A DNA stretch of 14,267 nucleotides from Bacteroidia bacterium. Lineage in GTDB: Bacteria; Bacteroidota; Bacteroidia; Bacteroidales; GCA-2748055. Below, piece by piece: positions 1-7,182 of this stretch. Every line of letters begins with the position of its first letter. Position 1 is the first letter of the stretch. Location: positions 1-14,267 of the forward strand of contig JAUVKN010000076.1 in the NCBI GenBank assembly GCA_030596245.1. Direction: 5' to 3'. The translations under genes were made by a program, and so were the position numbers. Below the pieces are notes generated by a model that did not search any database, was not told the DNA's origin, and saw only the letters and a list, made by a program, of their open reading frames with translations.

Positions 1-2
1 TG

Positions 3-140
3 ACCCACGATCATCAGGAAGCCATGCAGACCGGGGACAAAATTCTGGTGATGAATGAAGGGATGATTGAGGCCGCCGGAACACAGAAGGAAATAGGAAA
101 CTCTAACAATCATTTTGTAAGATCATTTATAAAACTTTAA
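3..140 (+). CDS. ABC transporter ATP-binding protein, C-terminal end (partial)
   Basis: This is the last 45 codons of a gene that begins before the window, read in frame from base 3 to the TAA at 138-140. The fragment opens with THDHQEAM, which matches the H-loop (switch) histidine followed by the EA pair of ABC ATPases. It continues with DKILVMNEGMIEAAGT, the usual strand and turn after the H-loop, and ends in FVRSFIKL. Walker A, Walker B and the signature motif would lie upstream, outside the window. The H-loop context resembles ATPases of import systems (the 'THDxxEAM...G' pattern), but the substrate cannot be told. The next gene starts 11 bases after the stop on the same strand, so the two could be co-transcribed. 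Confidence 0.85.
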   Translation, partial: THDHQEAMQTGDKILVMNEGMIEAAGTQKEIGNSNNHFVRSFIKL

Positions 141-151
141 AAAAGAATGTT

Positions 152-883
152 ATGAAAACAACACTGAAAGTTCTAACACCGGTTGTGGCACTCGTTTTAA
201 TTACTGTTGCCTGTGGCAATTCAACCCCAAAAACTACGCAAGAGAAGGTACAAGAAACCAATACCCAAACTGAAGTGGATGAACCCGTAAAACAGACATC
301 TAACTCCGTGTTTGATTTTGAAAATTATGTTTCCGCTCAACTCCCCGATGGCTGGTCACAGTATTATACCGGTCCCGGTGGCACCGACTGGAAGGTGGTG
401 GATGATAATGGCAATAAGGTTCTGGCCCAACTCTATTCTGACAATCCCAACGGGCATTTTAATATCATCGTGAATGATGCTTTGAGTATGAAAGACATGA
501 CCCTTTCGGTCAGGATCAAAGGTGTTACAGGTGAACACGACAAGGGTGGAGGTTTTATATGGCGGTTTACCGATAAGGATAATTACTATGTGGTCCGGTC
601 GAACCCGGAAGAGGACAATATGGTGTTGTACAAGGTAGAGAAAGGAAAACGGACCGACCTTCCGTTAGTGGACAAAGGAAGAACTTACGGAGTGGATGTT
701 CCACCTCTGGGAGATACCTGGCACACCATGAAACTGACTGTAAAAGATGATCTGTTCACCATTTATCTTGATGATAAGGAGCTTTTCATGGTTCAAGACA
801 CCACATTTCCCCTTGCAGGGAAAATTGGACTCTGGACAAAAGCCGATGCAGTAACTTACTTTGATGATTTTGAGGTTCAATAA
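152..883 (+). CDS. Lipoprotein with DUF1080 / 3-keto-disaccharide-hydrolase-like jelly-roll domain
   Basis: A 243-residue secreted lipoprotein. The N-terminus has a Lys start, a hydrophobic stretch and a lipobox ending at Cys21 (ITVAC), followed by a polar, Thr/Gln-rich linker to about residue 50. The rest reads as one concanavalin/LamG-like beta-sandwich, with WKVVDD, GGGFIWRFTDKDNYYVVR, ELFMVQDTTF, GLWTKADAVTYFDDFEV and similar beta-rich motifs. From memory of the family, this pattern belongs to proteins named DUF1080, 'family 16 glycoside hydrolase' or 3-keto-disaccharide hydrolase (PF06439). Some relatives cleave 3-keto-glycosides, but many are uncharacterised, so enzyme activity here is only a possibility. 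It starts 11 bases after the ABC ATPase stop and converges with the TIM-barrel gene, whose stop lies 14 bases away. The ATG chosen gives a complete signal peptide. Confidence 0.8.
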   Translation: MKTTLKVLTPVVALVLITVACGNSTPKTTQEKVQETNTQTEVDEPVKQTSNSVFDFENYVSAQLPDGWSQYYTGPGGTDWKVVDDNGNKVLAQLYSDNPNGHFNIIVNDALSMKDMTLSVRIKGVTGEHDKGGGFIWRFTDKDNYYVVRSNPEEDNMVLYKVEKGKRTDLPLVDKGRTYGVDVPPLGDTWHTMKLTVKDDLFTIYLDDKELFMVQDTTFPLAGKIGLWTKADAVTYFDDFEVQ

Positions 884-891
884 TAACCTCA
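871..891. terminator. Small hairpin shared by two convergent genes (possible weak terminator)
   Basis: TGAGGTT (871-877) and AACCTCA (885-891) form a 7-bp perfect stem around a 7-base loop that contains the lipoprotein stop codon. It sits exactly at the tail-to-tail junction of the lipoprotein gene and the TIM-barrel gene. No run of T follows on either strand, so intrinsic termination is uncertain. Confidence 0.3.
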
Positions 892-897
892 CTATGA

Positions 898-1776
898 TCA
901 GTTGCCTATCATTGTATTAAAAACATCCAATTGCTCCTTCATGGCAGCAATTCTGTCCTCTGGTTTTGTACGGGCCTCAAGCAGGATCCACCCTTTATAA
1001 TTCATTTCAACAAACAAATTCATAAGCTGCTGGTAAGGATATTCCCCCACATTCAATTCACGAATATGAACCGTATCGCCAAACCATTTTTTTACTGAAT
1101 TGAAATTTGCTTCAAGCCCGGGAGAATTCAAATCCTGGTCATTGCAATTCCAGCACATGGTTACACTTTTTTCAGTGACCTGTTCAAATATGGCTTTCAT
1201 ATTAGGGATTTCCTGGGATACACTGCCATGAACCTCTACCCGGATAACCTGTCCCAAGTCAGCGGCATATTGACCCACTTCATTGAGTGAAGCTGCAATT
1301 TGTGCAATGGTTTTTTCCTTTGGCACTTCTTTAGGAATACCGTTAGGTTTTACTTTAATTCCTGTAGCTCCAATGTCTTTGCACAATTTAAGATAGGCTT
1401 TGGTGCCTTCAATATTCTTCCTGACATCAGCCTGATCAACTTTATGATATTCGTAATTTGATCCGTATCCCACACAGGTAACCGGACTGTCGGCAAAGCG
1501 TTTCTTAACTTCAGAACGCTCCCCTGCCGAAAGGCTGGTTTCCACTCCATGCGCATGCTGAGTGCGCAATTCAACACCCAGGAATCCGGCCTTTTCACAG
1601 TTAGCGATAAGGGTAGGCAGATCCCAGTCCCTGCCCCACTGGTAGGTGACCAGACCAAATTTCATATTTGACTTTCTCATCATGGCATGTGCCGAAAAAG
1701 GGTCAATGAGTATTAGACCAGCTCCGGCCACAAGGCTCTTCTGAAGAAAACTACGACGTGATTTATTTATATCCAT
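898..1776 (-). CDS. Exported sugar phosphate isomerase/epimerase-like TIM-barrel protein
   Basis: A 292-residue protein of the xylose-isomerase-like / AP-endonuclease-2 TIM-barrel family (PF01261). The N-terminus SRRSFLQK followed by a hydrophobic segment ending near SAHA (residues 6-31) is a twin-arginine export signal, so it should act folded in the periplasm. The barrel begins at KFGLVTYQWG. Likely metal ligands, by analogy with the family, are Glu181 in VEVHG, the CWNCND segment (208-213), His237 in VHIRE and Glu267 in LLEAR. The Asn/Asp at the second site is a variation to note. Family members isomerise, epimerise or dehydrate sugars, keto-sugars or inosose. It is the last gene of the minus-strand group, 32 bases after the PmoA-like gene, which suggests one transcript. 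The substrate is unknown. Confidence 0.85.
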   Translation of the reverse strand: MDINKSRRSFLQKSLVAGAGLILIDPFSAHAMMRKSNMKFGLVTYQWGRDWDLPTLIANCEKAGFLGVELRTQHAHGVETSLSAGERSEVKKRFADSPVTCVGYGSNYEYHKVDQADVRKNIEGTKAYLKLCKDIGATGIKVKPNGIPKEVPKEKTIAQIAASLNEVGQYAADLGQVIRVEVHGSVSQEIPNMKAIFEQVTEKSVTMCWNCNDQDLNSPGLEANFNSVKKWFGDTVHIRELNVGEYPYQQLMNLFVEMNYKGWILLEARTKPEDRIAAMKEQLDVFNTMIGN

Positions 1777-1808
1777 GTTAAGTAAAATTTTAAACCCTAA
1801 GAAATTGC

Positions 1809-2852
1809 TTACTTTTTAGCATACTCATCGGCCAGTTGATTAATTTGAGTATCAGTTAGATTTTCAGCTGCAACAACAAGCCTGTATTTAAAAGTTACAG
1901 TCTCGCCTTTTTTCAGACTGAAGTTCAATTCATTTTTACCCTCAGAAAACACCTTCTGACCAAGTGTATTGGCTGCAAACAATCCATAGTCACGTGCATG
2001 CCAATAGGTGGGGTAACCCACATTTGAAGGGTGATCGATGATCACAAGCGCTACAGGCTCACCTTTTATTTCACTCTCCAGTTTCATCCAGCGGCAGCGT
2101 GTTCCCCATACCTCTTTCCCCTCTACTCCTTCAGCACTTCTGTAGTCACCTTTCACAAACGTATTGTCCATTTTCTCCACCCTGGTAACTACACCGTGTG
2201 AGTCCATCAGGTTGGTCGGTTTTTCAGATGGAAGTTCCATTTCACGGGCTACACGAATGGCAAACATTCCCTCTTTGTTGTCGGTGAAATTCACTTCATC
2301 AATAACGGCCGTGAGTGTGGTAGTACGGTCGATGATCCGAAAACCCTCCATGGCCATGAATTCGAAACTGGTTAGCTCCTCCAACATTTCTGTTTGATCC
2401 GGAGATTTCCAAACTGCACTGGTTGCCAGCAGGGCCGACCCCTTACCGCTCTTCACTTCATCAATAGAACGGTGATAAATGGTACCAAACCCGTCTCTTC
2501 TTTCAGGGGAAATGGCTTCTGAGTTGTTCCAGAAATCAAGTCCGTTCACATCTCCATAGTTTAACCAAACACCCACATGGTGCGGATGATCAGTTCGATC
2601 GCCCTCCTTATTGATCATAGGAAAACTGCGTGTCAACATGTTTCCTGCCGGAGACATAACCGGCCACAATACCGGCTTTTTTACATTGTCGGGATAGATG
2701 TATGAGGTAAAGAGCTTACCGTCGACCATTACATCAACCTTCTTCTCAGCATCATTTACCTGCAAATCAACCGTCGGTTTGGTACTGCATTGACTCAATA
2801 GCAACATACTGCTGCTCAAAGCAGCCAATAATATAAATGCTCTGTATTTCAT
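1809..2852 (-). CDS. PmoA-like (DUF6807) lipoprotein
   Basis: A 347-residue protein with a signal peptide and probable lipid attachment at Cys22 (LLLSQC). Gln just before the Cys is unusual for a lipobox, though Bacteroidota are permissive. The motif RTDHPHHVGVW at 86-96, followed by NYGDVNGLDFWNN, is the hallmark of the family named 'methane oxygenase PmoA' / DUF6807 (PF14100). Despite that name the family is not a methane monooxygenase. It is common in Bacteroidota and Planctomycetota next to Gfo/Idh/MocA oxidoreductases and sugar isomerases. The clustered His and Asp suggest a metal or sugar site, but the activity is not established as far as I know. It lies 43 bases after the oxidoreductase gene and 32 before the TIM-barrel gene, so an operon is likely. 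Confidence 0.85.
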   Translation of the reverse strand: MKYRAFILLAALSSSMLLLSQCSTKPTVDLQVNDAEKKVDVMVDGKLFTSYIYPDNVKKPVLWPVMSPAGNMLTRSFPMINKEGDRTDHPHHVGVWLNYGDVNGLDFWNNSEAISPERRDGFGTIYHRSIDEVKSGKGSALLATSAVWKSPDQTEMLEELTSFEFMAMEGFRIIDRTTTLTAVIDEVNFTDNKEGMFAIRVAREMELPSEKPTNLMDSHGVVTRVEKMDNTFVKGDYRSAEGVEGKEVWGTRCRWMKLESEIKGEPVALVIIDHPSNVGYPTYWHARDYGLFAANTLGQKVFSEGKNELNFSLKKGETVTFKYRLVVAAENLTDTQINQLADEYAKK

Positions 2853-2895
2853 TGGTGTATATTTTAATTTATATGATATCTAAGGGATTGTATTA

Positions 2896-4230
2896 CTAAA
2901 CTTTATTCGGAACCTCAAAACCTTCACGATAATTTCGTGTGAGCATTTGATCCGCTTCAGGGTCGTTCACAAATTTCTCGGATTCAGGATTGAAAGTCAA
3001 TACACGATCCAATCTATATGCGATGTTACCCAGATGGGCCAATCCTGAAGAGAGGTGAGCAGTTTCAACCGGACCGTTTAATATGGAAGCGTCATGTTTG
3101 CGAACAGCTTCAATAAAGTTTGTGAAATGTCCGTCAGTTCCACCTGCACCCCTGTCCATTCCTGTGCCTGATTCTCCGCCATCTTCTCCAGATTTACCCG
3201 GTTCTCTGTTCCTTCCCAAATAGGTCTTGTACTTGTCATAACCATCCACAACAAGGATCCCTTTGTCACCGTAGAAAATATTACCAACTGTGGCGCCTTC
3301 CTCGGTGTTGGTGCACCAGGGGCGTACTTCAAATTGTATGATCTTGTTCTCTTCAGGGTAGTTATAGACAGATGTGAGTACTTCAGGCACCTCTTTGCAA
3401 TCGTCCCAGAGGAATTTTCCTCCCATGGAGGTGATCTTGGTGGGAAGTCCCACATCCAATCCCCACATGCAGAGATCGGTTTCATGAATGCCCTGGTTGC
3501 CCACATCCCCGTTTCCATAATCCCAGTGCCAGTGCCAGTTATAATGGACCAGGTTCTTAGTAAACGGACGCTTGGGAGCCGGACCGGTCCACAGATCATA
3601 ATCAACTCCATCGGGAACAGGTGAGAACCCCTGATCGCCGATATCGCCTCTCCAGCGGAACACAAGGCCCCGGGCCATATAAACCCTTCCGATATATCCA
3701 TCGCGGATTAAATCTATTGCCTCGTTCACAGCAGGTGAACTTCTTAACTGCACCCCATGTTGCACAATGCGGTCGTACTTCTGTGCAGCCTCAACCATTT
3801 TGCGGCCTTCCCAGATATTATGTGAACCTGGTTTCTCCACATATACGTCTTTTCCGGCCTGGCAGGCCCAGATGACTGAAAGTGCATGCCAGTGGTTTGG
3901 AGATGCGATACTCACCACATCAATATCTTTGTTGTCCATCACCCTGCGAAGATCCTGCTCGAGGGCTACATCCTGATTGTATTTATCTTTAAAGTCCTTC
4001 TGGCGCTTTTTCAGGATATTCATATCCGGGTCGCAGAATGTTGTGATCTGAAGATTATCCTGAGCCATGAAGCCTTGAATATGGCTTTTACCCCGGCCAT
4101 TAAGGCCCAATACGGCAGCATTGATGCGGTCATTGGCTCCAAATACACGCGCTGGAAGAATTGTAGGAGCTACAATTGCTGCTGATCCAACTACAGCTGT
4201 TTTCTTTACAAAAGATCTTCTTGATTCCAT
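2896..4230 (-). CDS. Tat-exported Gfo/Idh/MocA family oxidoreductase
   Basis: A 444-residue NAD(P)-dependent sugar or inositol oxidoreductase of the Gfo/Idh/MocA family. Residues 3-30 (SRRSFVKK, a hydrophobic core, then LPARVFGAN) form a twin-arginine signal, so the enzyme should be folded with its cofactor in the cytoplasm and then exported, as in glucose-fructose oxidoreductase. The Rossmann domain follows: VLGLNGRG (40-47) is the dinucleotide-binding glycine motif, and SPNHWHA (110-116) and EKPGSH (132-137, catalytic-type Lys133) are family signatures. The C-terminal half has the alpha/beta substrate domain, with NQGIHETDLCMWGL (245-258) supplying the conserved His249 and Asp252. Length is normal for Bacteroidota exported members. 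It lies between the plug-protein gene (65 bases upstream) and the PmoA-like gene. It probably oxidises a sugar hydroxyl, but the substrate is unknown. Confidence 0.92.
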   Translation of the reverse strand: MESRRSFVKKTAVVGSAAIVAPTILPARVFGANDRINAAVLGLNGRGKSHIQGFMAQDNLQITTFCDPDMNILKKRQKDFKDKYNQDVALEQDLRRVMDNKDIDVVSIASPNHWHALSVIWACQAGKDVYVEKPGSHNIWEGRKMVEAAQKYDRIVQHGVQLRSSPAVNEAIDLIRDGYIGRVYMARGLVFRWRGDIGDQGFSPVPDGVDYDLWTGPAPKRPFTKNLVHYNWHWHWDYGNGDVGNQGIHETDLCMWGLDVGLPTKITSMGGKFLWDDCKEVPEVLTSVYNYPEENKIIQFEVRPWCTNTEEGATVGNIFYGDKGILVVDGYDKYKTYLGRNREPGKSGEDGGESGTGMDRGAGGTDGHFTNFIEAVRKHDASILNGPVETAHLSSGLAHLGNIAYRLDRVLTFNPESEKFVNDPEADQMLTRNYREGFEVPNKV

Positions 4231-4295
4231 AATCAGTTGTGTTTAATTTATTTTGAGTCTATTTTATGTTGAGTTTATTTTTTGCCTAATTTGAT

Positions 4296-4973
4296 TTATT
4301 TAATCTCTTCACCACCCTTTAGGGTTTCGATAAGAATGACACCATTTGCACCACGTGAACCATACACTGCAGCAGCACCATCTTTAATCGCATCAATGCT
4401 TTTAACCTGAATGGGAGACAATGTTCTTAAAGTTTCAGAATCCCATATTACGCCATCCACAACAATGAGGGCAGCGCTGCTTCCCTGAAATGACCTGTCA
4501 CCTCTGATTATAATTTCACCATTCTTAATCTGAACCCCTGCAAGCTGACCTCTGATTAGATCATATATATCAGAATATTTCGAAAAAGATGTATAATCCG
4601 TGTTTACACCGGCCAGCGCATTGGTTCTATCCTCCTCTGAAACATAACCATATCCAATGGCATATTCCCGCTGTTTTTCACCAGGTTTCAAATTCAGATT
4701 CACAGCGACCACTTTTGTACTCCCAGCAATCTTCACATTCTGATTGTAAAACCCCTTTGCCACCACTTTCAGTTTATCTTCTGAATTACAGAAAGCAGTA
4801 AAATTTCCCAGGGAATCGGTGAACACTGACTGCTTTGTACTTTTTACTTTGATTTCAGCACCTATTAAAGGAATCTTGTCGAGCGTATGGACAACACCAT
4901 GGATGACATGATCCTGTGCATGAAGAAACATTGAAACAAAGATGAAGGTAAGAAGGATGCAAATCTTTTTCAT
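4296..4973 (-). CDS. Stand-alone TonB plug-domain protein (SusC-like N-terminus without a barrel)
   Basis: A 225-residue exported protein. Residues 1-19 are a signal peptide ending LHA. Residues about 22-97 are a carboxypeptidase-D regulatory-like beta-sandwich (VIHGVVHTLDKIPLIGAEI... TDSLGNFTA). Residues about 105-218 are a TonB-dependent-receptor plug, with IGYGYV, DLIRGQLAGVQI, IIIRGDRS, ALIVVDGVIW, IKDGAAAVYGSRGANGVILIET. This order matches the first 240 residues of the neighbouring SusC, but the gene stops where the 22-strand barrel would begin. No barrel remnant follows; the next gene starts 65 bases later. It is probably periplasmic and might interact with TonB or the SusCD complex, but its role is unknown. 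A strong hairpin separates it from susD, so it may have its own promoter. Confidence 0.85.
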   Translation of the reverse strand: MKKICILLTFIFVSMFLHAQDHVIHGVVHTLDKIPLIGAEIKVKSTKQSVFTDSLGNFTAFCNSEDKLKVVAKGFYNQNVKIAGSTKVVAVNLNLKPGEKQREYAIGYGYVSEEDRTNALAGVNTDYTSFSKYSDIYDLIRGQLAGVQIKNGEIIIRGDRSFQGSSAALIVVDGVIWDSETLRTLSPIQVKSIDAIKDGAAAVYGSRGANGVILIETLKGGEEIK

Positions 4974-5072
4974 GGCTTTCTTATTAAATTGATTTCCAGA
5001 GATTTACACTACTCCAAACTCTGATCACTTTCGTAAAGTTACAACTAATAATTAAACTACTATAAATAAATA

Positions 5073-5105
5073 ACTCATCTGATGACTTACGGTCATCAGA
5101 TGAGT
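5073..5105 (-). terminator. Strong hairpin after susD, probable terminator
   Basis: A perfect 14-bp stem (ACTCATCTGATGAC at 5073-5086, GTCATCAGATGAGT at 5092-5105) with a 5-base loop lies 22 bases past the susD stop. On the minus strand it is followed by a T-rich tail (TATTTATTTAT). On the plus strand it is followed by ATTTTTT, so it could also block plus-strand transcripts. It should end the susCD transcript and separate it from the plug-protein and enzyme genes. Confidence 0.75.
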
Positions 5106-5127
5106 ATTTTTTAAAATAATTCTACAA

Positions 5128-7128
5128 TTATCTCGCTCCTATGGCGTCCATTGGATCAGTATTGGGAAGACCCGCTGGCTGAACTACGTGAACCAGTGGT
5201 TCTACATTCTTTCCAGAACCATCGTAGCCCGTGGTCTGATTCAATACATTACCCACATTTCCCACCAGATAAGGCTCGTAAACAGGCCAGAATACGTGCA
5301 TCGGATCCATGGTGTAACGTACCTCGGGATACTGTATCCAGGGAGTTTCTTCAGAGTAAAAACTGTTTTTCTCCAAAACCCTGTCGAAAAAGAAACTACT
5401 CGCTGACAACGATTTTTCTATGTCATCTCCTGATATGGAATAGGTCTTGCCGTTGTAACAGGTCTTTCCGCTTTTCGCTAGAATCACAGAAATACGAACC
5501 AGTTCATCATGGCGGTACTCCTGTCCGAATAGTTCCCGAACACGCTCATCCAGTACTGCACCAATTCCATCTGTTTGTACATCTCCGACCGTGTACATAT
5601 GTATTGCATTTGCACGTGACCGTATGGTGTTTATATCTTCAACTGTACCGGCGAGATCGCCTTGCCAGAATCTTGCTTCTGCTCTCACCAGGTAGGCTTC
5701 AGCCACCCTCATAATATAGATGTCCTGTTCTCCACCATCCTGTCTTTTTATCGCGTCCTCCTCGTTTGGAGCATAAAACTTATACAAGGGATATCCATAC
5801 CAGCACCGCACGGTATCTTCACACAGCAGGGTACCTTCATGCCAGAGCCTGAACGGTTGATTGTAGAATTCAGGCGCAGTATTTACCAGGTCCGGATTGT
5901 CATAGATTGCCATATCCATGAAGAACCAGTTACCTCGTTTGTGGCGATAATCCTGTCCGTCAACTTCACCATTAAAATTCCAGACGTCAAACTGCGAATA
6001 GTTGCTGGGGCGGCCAAAACCCTGTCCACGTCCCCACTTATGCATTTGCTTCGAATCTTTGCCTTGCCGGATGTCAGCTCCCGTAGCTGCACCATTGGGC
6101 GGTGCTTTTACTCCAAAACTCGTACTCACCATGTTCGGTCCCCATGCGCGAATCGAAGCTGACCTGTTCTGATTTCCATCGATTAATGGTGCATTGGTAA
6201 TTAGCCAGATACCCTCCGGGTTGGTGAGTTTTTGTCCACCCAAATTCTGATGTAGTCGATTTATCGCATCGGCAGGTTGGTTACAGTTTAAACCGTCTAA
6301 CAGTTCCCCAGTATAAGGATTAAGATTATTGCCAACCATAACTGAATCTACAGTTACATCGGCATCGGTAAACAGCCTGTTCTCAGAACCATTTATAATC
6401 GTGTTCATCTGTGTCTCTGCATCTGCATACCGTAAATTCAGCATGTAGTATTTGGCGAGCAACATTCTTACCGCATTTCTAGGAGCCTGTCCCTTTGGCA
6501 GCTCGCTTGTCTCCTTCACATGCTGCACTGCATATTCAAGGTCAGTAATCATCTGGTCCCAGATGCCCTGCATGTGAAAGACTTTAAAATCCTGCCTCGC
6601 TTCAGAAACAACATTCAGAGGTAAAGCAACATTCCCAAAATCCATGGTGAGTTGCAAATAAAAGAATGCACGTAAAAAATAGGCACTCCCCAGCAGGTGA
6701 TTTCTCTCCGCATCATTTTCTCCGTCAGCCCAATCCGGGATATCAATATAATCAATCACCGTATTACAGCTTTTTATCTGCCTGTAGTTCTCATTGTAAA
6801 AAGATCTGCTGCGGGCAGCATCATTATCCCTGGAGTTCAGAGGTGTTGCATATCTTCTCAGATCAACAAAAGCATCCTGTTTGTCAGTACAGCTTACCAC
6901 TGAGGCATCGCTCATATTGTGATTGAACAGCAACTCTTCGTTGTCTCCGTTCCACTGGTTAAAAACCCCTTTCAATGCCGTTTCCAGTGCTGTTTGCAAC
7001 CCTCCAGCATTAATAAAGGTATTCTCGGGGCTAAGGAAGGACTTCGGTTCTTCAGTCAGGAAGTCTTCACCACACGACACTGTAAGTGTGAGTAAGATCA
7101 CCAGGATTATTCCTTTTATCTTTTTCAT
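5128..7128 (-). CDS. susD: RagB/SusD family outer-membrane nutrient-binding lipoprotein
   Basis: A 666-residue SusD-like protein, somewhat longer than the usual 500-600. It has a signal peptide with lipobox LTVSC (Cys19), giving a surface-exposed lipoprotein that caps the SusC barrel and captures substrate. The N-terminal motif FLTEEPKSFLSPENTF is typical. The TPR-like helical region includes HLLGSAYFLRAFFYLQLTMDFG. The conserved tail motifs are EAYLVRAEARFWQGD, then DINTIRSRANA (498-508), then ERVRELFGQE (528-537) and the C-terminal WPVYEPYL (614-621). It follows susC by 54 bases and is almost certainly co-transcribed with it. Loops rich in Gly, Asn and Trp may reflect ligand specificity, but the ligand cannot be inferred. 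The symbol is a family name, not a claim of starch use. Confidence 0.95.
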   Translation of the reverse strand: MKKIKGIILVILLTLTVSCGEDFLTEEPKSFLSPENTFINAGGLQTALETALKGVFNQWNGDNEELLFNHNMSDASVVSCTDKQDAFVDLRRYATPLNSRDNDAARSRSFYNENYRQIKSCNTVIDYIDIPDWADGENDAERNHLLGSAYFLRAFFYLQLTMDFGNVALPLNVVSEARQDFKVFHMQGIWDQMITDLEYAVQHVKETSELPKGQAPRNAVRMLLAKYYMLNLRYADAETQMNTIINGSENRLFTDADVTVDSVMVGNNLNPYTGELLDGLNCNQPADAINRLHQNLGGQKLTNPEGIWLITNAPLIDGNQNRSASIRAWGPNMVSTSFGVKAPPNGAATGADIRQGKDSKQMHKWGRGQGFGRPSNYSQFDVWNFNGEVDGQDYRHKRGNWFFMDMAIYDNPDLVNTAPEFYNQPFRLWHEGTLLCEDTVRCWYGYPLYKFYAPNEEDAIKRQDGGEQDIYIMRVAEAYLVRAEARFWQGDLAGTVEDINTIRSRANAIHMYTVGDVQTDGIGAVLDERVRELFGQEYRHDELVRISVILAKSGKTCYNGKTYSISGDDIEKSLSASSFFFDRVLEKNSFYSEETPWIQYPEVRYTMDPMHVFWPVYEPYLVGNVGNVLNQTTGYDGSGKNVEPLVHVVQPAGLPNTDPMDAIGAR

Positions 7129-7182
7129 ATCTGATTTATTTTTAGTTAAATATTTTTATCTCTTTAATGGGTTATCACTGCT

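Noticed and set aside
3078..3701. Minus-strand open frame of 207 codons overlapping the oxidoreductase
   Set aside because: Out-of-frame shadow of the Gfo/Idh/MocA gene; the true frame has all the family motifs.
4296..4973. Plug protein as the N-terminus of a frameshifted SusC
   Set aside because: The 65 bases after its stop and the following gene contain no barrel-coding sequence in any frame.
5151..5714. Plus-strand open frame of 187 codons
   Set aside because: It lies wholly inside susD on the opposite strand, is rich in His, Arg and Ser as shadow frames are, and has no domain.
5662..6162. Plus-strand open frame of 166 codons
   Set aside because: Antisense shadow of susD with no recognisable features.
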